35,632 nucleotides of DNA from an uncultured Planctomyces sp. GTDB lineage: Bacteria; Planctomycetota; Planctomycetia; Planctomycetales; Planctomycetaceae. The DNA lies in contig CALDJX010000182.1 of assembly GCA_937899075.1 (NCBI GenBank), positions 1 to 35,632 on the forward strand, given 5' to 3'. Under the pieces are notes generated by a model, which was given only the letters and a program-made list of their open reading frames with translations, did no database searches and was not told where the DNA came from. Positions 27,856 to 34,035 of this stretch are shown here, in pieces (the stretch's first letter is position 1; each line of letters starts with the position of its first letter). Position numbers and translations under genes: made by a program.

Positions 27856-28638
27856 ATGTCAAAACGGCAATCTACAGACGATCCAATGTCAGAACTCACC
27901 AAATCCACAGTCTGGACTTCGCACGGCCGAACATCGGCGGCGCTTGAGGTCTACCTGCTGGGAACGGTCGATTTCGACGCGGCGATGGCTTTGCAGGAGC
28001 GTCTGGTTGACGAAATTTCCGGGCGGTCGGATCGCCTTGGAACGTTAATCATCTGTGAGCATCCGCCGATCGTGACGATCGGACGCGAAGGCCGCATCAC
28101 CGATCTGCCAGTCGACACGCGAGACTTCACGTCGCGAATGATGGAAGTTCGCCGCGTGAACCGCGGCGGCGGAACTCTGGTCCATGCTCCCGGTCAGGTT
28201 GTTGCGTATCCGATCCTTCCGATGGACAGGCTTGGTTGCAGTTTCTCGAATTTTCGAACTCGGTTGCAGGCTGCGACCGTGGCGACCGTTGCGGAACTTC
28301 GAGTGACCGCGCACCCGACTGAAACTCCCCACGGAACGACGTGCCGCTGCGGTCAGTTTTCATGGGTTGGAGCATCCGTGCGAGATGGAGTTTCTCATCA
28401 CGGTCTGTTCATGAATGTGTCGCCGGTTCTGGATACAGTTCGTCTGGTCCGGTCGACTGCCGACCGAGTGAAGATTTCGTCGTTATCGATGCAGCGGATG
28501 GAACCTGTGCCCATGCAGAAAGTTCGCGAAGCATTGGTGCGACATATCGCCGACCAGTTTGGCTACGAAGAAACACACCCCTACACCGGCCATCCGATGC
28601 TGAAGCGGACGTGGCGAAAGGTGATGCAGCATGCTTGA
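27856..28638 (+). CDS. lipB: LipB-like octanoyltransferase homologue with a missing catalytic pair
   Basis: This 260-residue protein matches the LipB fold (octanoyl-ACP:protein octanoyltransferase): LIICEHPPIVTIGREG, VNRGGGTLVHAPGQVVAYPI (101-120) and SHHGLFMNVSP. Against Escherichia coli LipB, the lysine K135 position is Gln (GQFSWVG) and the catalytic cysteine C169 position is Leu or nearby non-Cys residues (VRLVRSTADRVKIS). The signature T-Y/F/W-H is L-V-H. Two other cysteines (C163, C165) precede the Gln. So the product may be inactive, use other chemistry, or be a scaffold. The start is uncertain: ATG 27856 or 27886. It overlaps lipA by eight bases, so it is in the right operon for lipoate. 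Confidence 0.75.
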   Translation: MSKRQSTDDPMSELTKSTVWTSHGRTSAALEVYLLGTVDFDAAMALQERLVDEISGRSDRLGTLIICEHPPIVTIGREGRITDLPVDTRDFTSRMMEVRRVNRGGGTLVHAPGQVVAYPILPMDRLGCSFSNFRTRLQAATVATVAELRVTAHPTETPHGTTCRCGQFSWVGASVRDGVSHHGLFMNVSPVLDTVRLVRSTADRVKISSLSMQRMEPVPMQKVREALVRHIADQFGYEETHPYTGHPMLKRTWRKVMQHA

Positions 28639-29596
28639 TGGTCCTGAATTTAATCTTTCATTGCCCGTGGTCTCGGACGCGTCTTCGAACGAAACGCCGG
28701 TTGCGGACTCGGTCACGGCCGCTCCGCGAGAGAAACGTCGACTGCCAAAATGGTTGAAGCGGCCACTTCCGCAACCTGGCATGTACTACACAGACAGCGT
28801 CATCCAGGACTTGAAGCTGGAAACCGTCTGCGAAAGTGCGAAGTGTCCCAACCGAACCGAGTGCTGGTCGCAGCAAACCGCGACGTTCATGATCCTCGGG
28901 AACGTCTGCACCCGACCATGCGGTTTCTGCTCCGTGCCGAAAGGTAAGACGGAGATCGTCCAGTTCGACGAACCCGAACGAGTCGCCGAAGCTGCCGAAC
29001 GCCTCGGGCTGAAATACGTCGTCATCACGTCGGTCACGCGCGACGACATGGCCGATGGCGGAGCCGACCACTTTTACAACTGCGTCCTGGCCGTTCGCGA
29101 GCGAACCGGAGCCAAAGTCGAAGTCCTCACTCCGGACTTCATGGGCAACCGCGCCGCGATCAGCCGCGTCGTGGAAGCTCGACCGGACGTCTTTAACCAC
29201 AACACCGAAACTGTGCCGCGACTCTATCATCGAGTCCGAAGAAACGCCGAATACCAACGGACGCTCGACCTGCTCGCTCAGGTCAAAGAAGAAGACCCCA
29301 ACATGCCGACCAAAAGCGGCATCATGCTGGGCCTTGGCGAAACGGTCGACGAAGTCATGGATGTCTGTGCGGACCTTCGATCGGTCGGCTGCGACATGAT
29401 CACGATCGGCCAGTACCTGCAGCCCTCGGGCGTGCATCTTCCAGTCGAGCGTTACCTGCCGCCGGAAGAATTTGACGAGATCGGCGACCGGGTCCGAGCC
29501 TTGGGATTCACGATGGTCGCGAGCGGCCCCTTTGTTCGATCAAGCTACCACGCCGGCGAAATGGCATCCGAGCACGAAAACACAGCAACCGTGTAG
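28631..29596 (+). CDS. lipA: Lipoyl synthase
   Basis: This 321-residue radical-SAM enzyme inserts two sulfurs into octanoyl groups bound to lipoyl domains. Both iron-sulfur sites are visible: the auxiliary-cluster motif C-x4-C-x5-C at C67, C72, C78 (VCESAKCPNRTECW) and the SAM-cluster motif C-x3-C-x2-C at C93, C97, C100 (VCTRPCGFC). The C-terminal RSSY motif (VRSSYHAGE), which ligates the auxiliary cluster, is present. The acidic linker in the first 30 residues is longer than usual. It starts inside the end of the lipB-like gene and is probably translationally coupled to it. Confidence 0.96.
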   Translation: MLDGPEFNLSLPVVSDASSNETPVADSVTAAPREKRRLPKWLKRPLPQPGMYYTDSVIQDLKLETVCESAKCPNRTECWSQQTATFMILGNVCTRPCGFCSVPKGKTEIVQFDEPERVAEAAERLGLKYVVITSVTRDDMADGGADHFYNCVLAVRERTGAKVEVLTPDFMGNRAAISRVVEARPDVFNHNTETVPRLYHRVRRNAEYQRTLDLLAQVKEEDPNMPTKSGIMLGLGETVDEVMDVCADLRSVGCDMITIGQYLQPSGVHLPVERYLPPEEFDEIGDRVRALGFTMVASGPFVRSSYHAGEMASEHENTATV

Positions 29597-29627
29597 CTGC
29601 GTCAAAGACTGTCGGTCAGTGCCGTAG

Positions 29628-29644
29628 GTCAGGCTCGGCCTGAC
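29628..29644. repeat. Short REP-like hairpin after lipA
   Basis: GTCAGGC-TCG-GCCTGAC forms a perfect 7-bp stem with a 3-base loop, within GTAGGTCAGGCTCGGCCTGACG. This looks like the small GTAGGTCAGGC-type palindromes common between planctomycete genes. It lies 31 bases after the lipA stop and has no T-run. Confidence 0.5.
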
Positions 29645-29802
29645 GAAGTCTGGATTCAGACTCTCAGCTGGCATCCGGGTTTCCCCAGCGCAGTGCAGGT
29701 TCGCAAGCCCGGCGAGTCGCCCAGAAATCCGATTCAGCTCGTCCATCCGTCCCAACCGAACTTTCACCCCGGACGAGCCCTCAAAAAACGCCGCCCCACG
29801 AC

Positions 29803-29831
29803 TTGTTCGAGCATTCACCAGCCGATATTCT
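29803..29831 (+). promoter_or_regulatory. Possible sigma-70 promoter of tRNA-Leu
   Basis: TTGTTC (29803-29808) and TATTCT (29826-29831) are spaced by 17 bases, and the -10 element ends 18 bases before the tRNA. Both hexamers are partial matches (3/6 and 4/6), so this is a suggestion based on position. Confidence 0.4.
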
Positions 29832-29849
29832 GCCGCCTCGCACTCGCGA

Positions 29850-29936
29850 GCCCAAGTGGCGGAATTGGCAGACGCGCTAGGTTCAGGTCCTAGTGGGGTA
29901 TTACTCCCCGTGGAGGTTCAAGTCCTCTCTTGGGTA
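29850..29936 (+). tRNA. tRNA-Leu (anticodon CAG)
   Basis: The 87-base gene folds as a class II tRNA. Acceptor GCCCAAG pairs with CTTGGGT, with A as discriminator. The anticodon stem CTAGG/CCTAG holds the loop TTCAGGT, giving anticodon CAG for CUG leucine codons. A long variable arm (GGGG-TATTA-CTCCCC) and a T-arm with loop TTCAAGT follow. No CCA is encoded. The 3' half is also the last part, antisense, of the integrase remnant, as expected for an integration site in a tRNA gene. Confidence 0.97.
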
Positions 29937-30404
29937 CTCAGTAGAACGAACAAGTTGGAACCCTTCGGAATTCATAGGAATTTCGAGGGGTTCTTTCTTT
30001 TGACGGTCGCCCATTCCGCCCAGTTCCGACGTGTACCGTGCCGGATTTCGTGCCGCTTTTTCTTCAGCAGGTTCCAAAGTCACGTCGAGTGATGCCGCCA
30101 GCTCGAAATGGTCGCTGGTTGTCATCAGGTAGTGTTTCAGAGCAATGGTCGGAGTGTTGCCGCACCAGGCGGTCACGACGTGCAACGGCAGTGTGCTGGC
30201 CAGTCCGGTTTCCCGAGTCGCTCGCAATGCCTGAAACATCTTCGGCCACGGTGCCACGCCAGCCCGCTTGACGATCTTTGTGAACATTCGCCGCCAGTTC
30301 ACCGAATCACCCTGTTCGGGGTAAAGGATCGGAGCCGAGAATGGGCATTCGATTCCCGGCTGGACGATGTCCCGCAGTTCGATCAGAAGACTCAGAACGG
30401 GCTG
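29901..30404 (-). pseudogene. Remnant of a tyrosine-recombinase integrase
   Basis: Only the C-terminal catalytic part survives. From an upstream TAA (30405-30407) the frame reads ELRDIVQPGIE, then VNWRRMFTKIVKRAGVAPWP, the Arg box region KMFQALRATRETGLA, and ending in WCGNTPTIALKHYL with the nucleophilic tyrosine, then TTSDHFELA. This resembles planctomycete phage-type integrases, which are about 350-400 residues, so more than half is lost. The first Arg box and N-terminal DNA-binding domain are absent. Its final residues (EYPREDLNLHGE) are encoded by the antisense of the tRNA-Leu 3' half, which suggests the element once inserted at that tRNA. No intact start or matching N-terminal part is seen nearby. 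Confidence 0.82.
29958..30001 (+). terminator. Terminator after tRNA-Leu
   Basis: A 16-bp stem (29958-29973 with 29978-29993, two G-U pairs) with loop ATAG is followed by TTTCTTTT. It begins 21 bases past the tRNA and fits an intrinsic terminator on the plus strand. The same bases are part of the integrase remnant on the other strand. Confidence 0.7.
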
Positions 30405-30431
30405 TTAGATTCTCATAACACGTGGATCGGG

Positions 30432-30722
30432 TTAAGGGATGCATTTCACGGTGATGACACGTTGCAGTAGTTTCAGCGGGTAGGCGGAATTCCCTATCAT
30501 TCCGGTGGCTCACTGGTTGGCGTCGTTGACGATGTCGCTCTTTTTGTCGGTGGTGACGGCCTAGCGTTCCATGACCTATTCGATGGCTGTTTTACCAATC
30601 ACGACATCGTCGTAGGCTTCCAGCCGAATCTTGCGAACGGTGATTTACTCGGTGTAAATGACCGTCGTTTTTTCGTTGATGCTCTTGCCAGTGTCTGGAT
30701 CGTTGACCATCGAGAATTTCAT
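30432..30722 (-). pseudogene. Fossil C-terminus of a restriction-type DEAD/DEAH helicase
   Basis: Reading the minus strand in a single frame from 30722 gives MKFSMVNDPDTGKSINEKTT, VIYTE-stop-ITVRKIRLEAYDDV, VIGKTAIE-stop-VMER-stop, AVTTDKKSDIVNDANQ-stop and YPLKLLQRVIT. This matches the typical end of predicted helicase / type ISP-like restriction-modification proteins, where W-V-M-E-R-Q, K-x-S-G-I-V-N-D-A-N and Y-P-L-x-L-x-x-R-V-I-T occur. The four stops fall at 30645-30647 (TAA), 30576-30578 (TAG), 30561-30563 (TAG) and 30510-30512 (TGA), with the frame otherwise intact. Three of them are one transition from TGG or CAG (W, Q, W). The final TAA is at 30432-30434. The rest of the gene is gone, replaced by the desaturase. 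Confidence 0.75.
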
Positions 30723-31756
30723 TATGCGGACGTAGGAGTGTTCGTCTTTGCAGGCGGGGAGTGATTGCCGGCCGCCCTTGTCGAGTCCGAGTGATCTCCA
30801 GTCGCCGGGTTATTCCACAGGCTCGGCAACGTGTGCAGAAATGCAGACAGGTAGTTCGGGAAAACCGGCACTTGCAGATCCGGATGCTGGCATTGATACG
30901 CTTTAAGCCGCGGCGCCAGTTCGAAATGTCTGGCCCTAGGGTAGCGATGATGCGGACCATGCACCGCGATGTCAAAATTCAGATATCTCAGCAAACGCGA
31001 CAGCCAGTTGCCGCCGACAACGGTGCGAGTTCCGAGCAGTGGTTCGCGGCTCGTGAGTCCCAGATGCTCGACAAACTTTCTCGCAGTATTTGCAACTGGC
31101 GATAGCAACAGCGGCAGCAGCCAGACGGGATCGAACTGCCGCCAGTCATATCCGCGCGCATTCAACACCAAAACCAGTCCAGTGATGAGCACCAGCCAGA
31201 CGCCGCCGATCGTCAGATATTCCATGCGAATAGTGCGGCGTGTTTCGGGCTTCAATGGGGAAACTTCGGAAAAGTAGATCCGGCCGTATATCCAGGGGGC
31301 GGTCACGACGCCCAGACTGAGATCGATCCAGACGAACAATCGACGAAATCCTAGAGACGTCGCAGGGTCGCAGTAAGGCCACAGTTCATAGTCGCCCGGA
31401 GTGTTTAGACAAGCGTGATGTTGCCGGTGAGTTTCCTTGTACACGGTGAAGGGGATTCCGATTACAACGCCAATCGCACGCCCAACAATGCGGTTTGGCG
31501 TGGGATTCCGAAAGAGGGTGTCATGTGCTGCTTCATGAAACGAGCCCCCGACGCAAAACATGCAATAGGTAAGAACGATAACCCAGACGCATTGTGTGAG
31601 AGCGTCGTATGATCCGACGCCGAAGATGAACAGGGGATACAGGACGATCGCCAGCACGGGGAAAGCCATGAAACGGAGAGCGAATACGAATCGACTTTCG
31701 CCAGATTCTGATGCCGCAGATTGAATGGAGTTCACGATCTTCTCACTTGCCTGCAA
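30722..31756 (-). CDS. Membrane fatty acid desaturase / hydroxylase-like
   Basis: This 344-residue di-iron membrane enzyme has the three histidine boxes of the desaturase superfamily: HEAAH (74-78), HRQHH (110-114) and HGPHH (266-270), with an extra EHLG histidine at 231. Hydrophobic segments at about 28-48, 54-70, 92-104 and 182-200 and a hydrophobic stretch around 210-222 suit a protein that anchors the iron site on the cytoplasmic face. The substrate could be an acyl-lipid, acyl-CoA or a carotenoid-type ring, so desaturation, hydroxylation or ketolation is possible. The start is unclear: a TTG at 31756 or a GTG at 31735, which gives MNSIQSAASESG. The TAA stop (30722-30724) abuts the helicase remnant. 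It lies 24 bases downstream of the acyltransferase gene on the same strand. Confidence 0.87.
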   Translation of the reverse strand: MQASEKIVNSIQSAASESGESRFVFALRFMAFPVLAIVLYPLFIFGVGSYDALTQCVWVIVLTYCMFCVGGSFHEAAHDTLFRNPTPNRIVGRAIGVVIGIPFTVYKETHRQHHACLNTPGDYELWPYCDPATSLGFRRLFVWIDLSLGVVTAPWIYGRIYFSEVSPLKPETRRTIRMEYLTIGGVWLVLITGLVLVLNARGYDWRQFDPVWLLPLLLSPVANTARKFVEHLGLTSREPLLGTRTVVGGNWLSRLLRYLNFDIAVHGPHHRYPRARHFELAPRLKAYQCQHPDLQVPVFPNYLSAFLHTLPSLWNNPATGDHSDSTRAAGNHSPPAKTNTPTSA

Positions 31757-31779
31757 TAGAGCTTAATCGGCCAATCATC

Positions 31780-33192
31780 TTAAACCTGCCCGACACTGGT
31801 TCCCTCAGCCTTATGTTGAGCGGGCAAGTTCGGCGCAGATCCGGCGAACAGAGCTCGAAGGTGATTGAAATAGCTCTCTGCGAATTCGTTCGCCTCATCG
31901 CGACTGAAAAAGTCGGGATCGCAATTCAGATTGATAATAAAACGTCCCGCGTATTTCCCAACCGACGTCGCCACATGAGTGCCTTTGCGAACCGGAGCGG
32001 CACCGACGAGATAATCGAGAGTCACGTTGCCGGCGACACATTTTCCGCGATGCAACGGAAACTGGTTTCTTAGCTGTCGTTTCACATCCCCGACATTGGC
32101 CAGTATTGATGTCGCAAATCGCACAGGAAGTCTGAGAAGTAACCGCAGGAGCCCTGGAATCACACAAGCTGCTTCCATCGAAAGTAAGACCAGCCCAGTT
32201 TCGCGTCCGTTGAGTCCCTGTCGGGACTCAGACGCGACATAGTTCATTAGTGACTTGCCATCCACAATGTCTCGTCCACGACGCGTCAACAGGATATAGC
32301 TCAAGACGTTTGCCGCTGGACAATCCTGATGTTCTGGAGTGCGAACACTCGCCGGCATAACAATACGGAAAACGTCGCGAGCGCCATTACGATCGTGATG
32401 CCTGTTCCATTCATGCAACGTCTGAAACATTGCGAGGGTCAGCAGCTCGTTTGCGGTTACATTCCGACGTGCAGCTTCGGCGTTCAGGGCCTTCACTTCG
32501 TTTCGTTCAAGAAATCGCGTCAGGAACAGCAACTCGTTCCGGCTCATATCGTCAATTAGGCGAGTGCGGCGTCGAATCGAACACGGAATTGCACCCAATA
32601 CTTCAATAAGACGGAAGAACCATCGACGAAGCACTCGTGGCGGCTCTTTCCCTTTCTCCCAGCGTTCGCCACGCAATCGCAAAGATGCTGCGTCCAAATT
32701 GGCGAATTGCGGCTGCTCAGCATCGCTCGCGGCGGTTGCACATCCGTATGCGGCAAGCACGTCCCCGATGAACTGAATGGCTCCGATCCCGTCCGTTGAC
32801 GCATGATGAAACTGAAAGACAATTCGGGAGAAATCCGGATGATACTCGGTCGAGATTCGCAGCCCGCACTCATCTCGTAAATCGATGTGCCGATCGGCGT
32901 TTGATGGCATTCCAGTGGGCGATTTATGCCAACTGACAATGGCTGAATCACTTGTCGGCACCCAGCGCCACCTGCCCCATCGCGAGCGTATATTCGCCGC
33001 CAGCAACGGATGGCGATCTCTGGCTGTCTGACAGGCAGACTCAAACGCCGCTTTGTTTAGACTGCCGGTCACACCGATTTCGATGAAGAATGTCATCGGA
33101 TAAGCAGGAGTGTCATCCGCTACCATAAACTGCTCAAAAGCTGTCAGTGGCAGTGGGAATAACGAGCTGGAGTCGGACAATGAATCGTTCAT
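31780..33192 (-). CDS. Condensation/acyltransferase-type protein (HHxxxDG family)
   Basis: This 470-residue protein carries HHASTDG (129-135), the HHxxxDG catalytic motif shared by NRPS condensation domains, PapA-type acyltransferases, WS/DGAT wax synthases and alcohol O-acetyltransferases. The N-terminus PLTAFEQFMVADDTPAYPMT resembles the PapA/WES-type entry (x-x-D-x-x-F/M). The second half keeps the channel domain (PASVRTPEHQDCPAANVLSY). The length (about 450-480) suits a stand-alone acyltransferase that esterifies a fatty acyl group to an alcohol, sugar or amine. The exact acceptor is unknown. The ATG overlaps the TGA of the Mpo1-like gene by four bases, so the two are translationally coupled, and the desaturase follows. 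Confidence 0.85.
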   Translation of the reverse strand: MNDSLSDSSSLFPLPLTAFEQFMVADDTPAYPMTFFIEIGVTGSLNKAAFESACQTARDRHPLLAANIRSRWGRWRWVPTSDSAIVSWHKSPTGMPSNADRHIDLRDECGLRISTEYHPDFSRIVFQFHHASTDGIGAIQFIGDVLAAYGCATAASDAEQPQFANLDAASLRLRGERWEKGKEPPRVLRRWFFRLIEVLGAIPCSIRRRTRLIDDMSRNELLFLTRFLERNEVKALNAEAARRNVTANELLTLAMFQTLHEWNRHHDRNGARDVFRIVMPASVRTPEHQDCPAANVLSYILLTRRGRDIVDGKSLMNYVASESRQGLNGRETGLVLLSMEAACVIPGLLRLLLRLPVRFATSILANVGDVKRQLRNQFPLHRGKCVAGNVTLDYLVGAAPVRKGTHVATSVGKYAGRFIINLNCDPDFFSRDEANEFAESYFNHLRALFAGSAPNLPAQHKAEGTSVGQV

Positions 33193-33596
33193 GTATGCTT
33201 CTCAGGCAGCGATTCATCCAGCATCGATTCCGCAGATGTTTGGCCGTCGGCTGTGACCGTCGGCGACAGCTTCGGGCGGTTGCCGGACAACATCAGCAGC
33301 GTGAGTCTATAATCGGCGAGGAGTGAACGGATTGGGTAGCGGATAGAAACTGGCTTATTACCCTCGACCACGAGGTGTCCCACCCAGGCAGGAGTATAAC
33401 CCACGACAGGAACCAGCAGCAGCAACCACCAGAGTTGCAGAATCACAGCCGTCGCAAGCAGAATCCAAGAAGCCACGGTTCCGAAGACATGCAACCAGCA
33501 ATTGACTGTGTTCCTGTGCTCACACAGATAAAGCTCCCAGAACGGTTGCTCTGCGCCTTGTGCGAGGCCAGCGGGATCGGATTTCGCGGCTGGCAT
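33189..33596 (-). CDS. Mpo1-like (DUF962) membrane protein
   Basis: This 135-residue protein has EHRNTVNCWLHVFG near the start (H27, H36), two hydrophobic stretches (about 43-66) and AWVGHLVVEGNKP (H74, E78, N80), then YPIRSLLADYRL. This His/Glu/Asn pattern is that of the DUF962 family; its yeast member Mpo1 is an iron-dependent dioxygenase that shortens 2-hydroxy fatty acids by one carbon. The dioxygenase role is inferred from family. GGGAG lies 12 bases before ATG 33596. The stop overlaps the acyltransferase start. A lipid-related role fits the two genes downstream. Confidence 0.8.
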   Translation of the reverse strand: MPAAKSDPAGLAQGAEQPFWELYLCEHRNTVNCWLHVFGTVASWILLATAVILQLWWLLLLVPVVGYTPAWVGHLVVEGNKPVSIRYPIRSLLADYRLTLLMLSGNRPKLSPTVTADGQTSAESMLDESLPEKHT

Positions 33597-33843
33597 TAAG
33601 TTCGTACTCCCGTGTGTTGTCGAAAAAGAGGCGCTCCGGAGTCATTTTAACATGAGTCCATCCGACGGGATGACCCTCACTGATCCCAAGCAGCGTCAAC
33701 GCACAATCGATATAACGATGTACTTGTGTCGTGCACAATATCGGGCAGTGTAGCCGCACCTGCTTAGATGTTCCACGGGAAGCCACTCTTGAGACAGATT
33801 GGGAAATTCGATAAGCCGCCATCGGGGGATTGGGAGCGTTCAT
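33520..33843 (-). CDS. Hypothetical protein, overlaps the DUF962 gene
   Basis: This 107-residue frame starts at ATG 33843 with GGAG seven bases upstream, the best ribosome binding site in this stretch. It reads MNAPNPPMAAYRISQSVSRV and later IDCALTLLGISEGHPVGWTH, then KMTPERLFFDNTREYELNAS, with no recognised domain. It overlaps the start of the DUF962 gene by 77 bases in another frame, more than usual for a real operon, so the last part may be spurious or the gene may be decayed. If real it would be the first gene of the lipid cluster. No function is proposed. Confidence 0.35.
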   Translation of the reverse strand: MNAPNPPMAAYRISQSVSRVASRGTSKQVRLHCPILCTTQVHRYIDCALTLLGISEGHPVGWTHVKMTPERLFFDNTREYELNASREIRSRWPRTRRRATVLGALSV

Positions 33844-34035
33844 TAAAGTGCTCCAACGCAGCTGAGCGATGACATCAATCTGCCTCACGATTCGCCAGAG
33901 CCAGCTTCAGTATGGAGTCGATTATGGCATCAGACAGCCCCGGACACACATCCACCAACAGCCGCAAAGCAACGTCCCTCGCACCAACCGTGCCGGATTT
34001 CGGGCTGATATCGAGACTTATTTCGAAGGTGATTC
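33844..34035. other. Gap between the lipid cluster and the porin gene
   Basis: These 192 bases carry no clear gene. A short minus-strand frame that begins in the porin 3' end continues here to 33875, but lacks a ribosome binding site. No second copy of the tRNA-Leu 3' end (a possible att site) was found here or elsewhere in the right part of the window. Confidence 0.35.

Noticed and set aside
28658-29437. 259-codon minus-strand frame inside lipA
   Set aside because: Antisense to the lipoyl synthase cysteine motifs; shadow.
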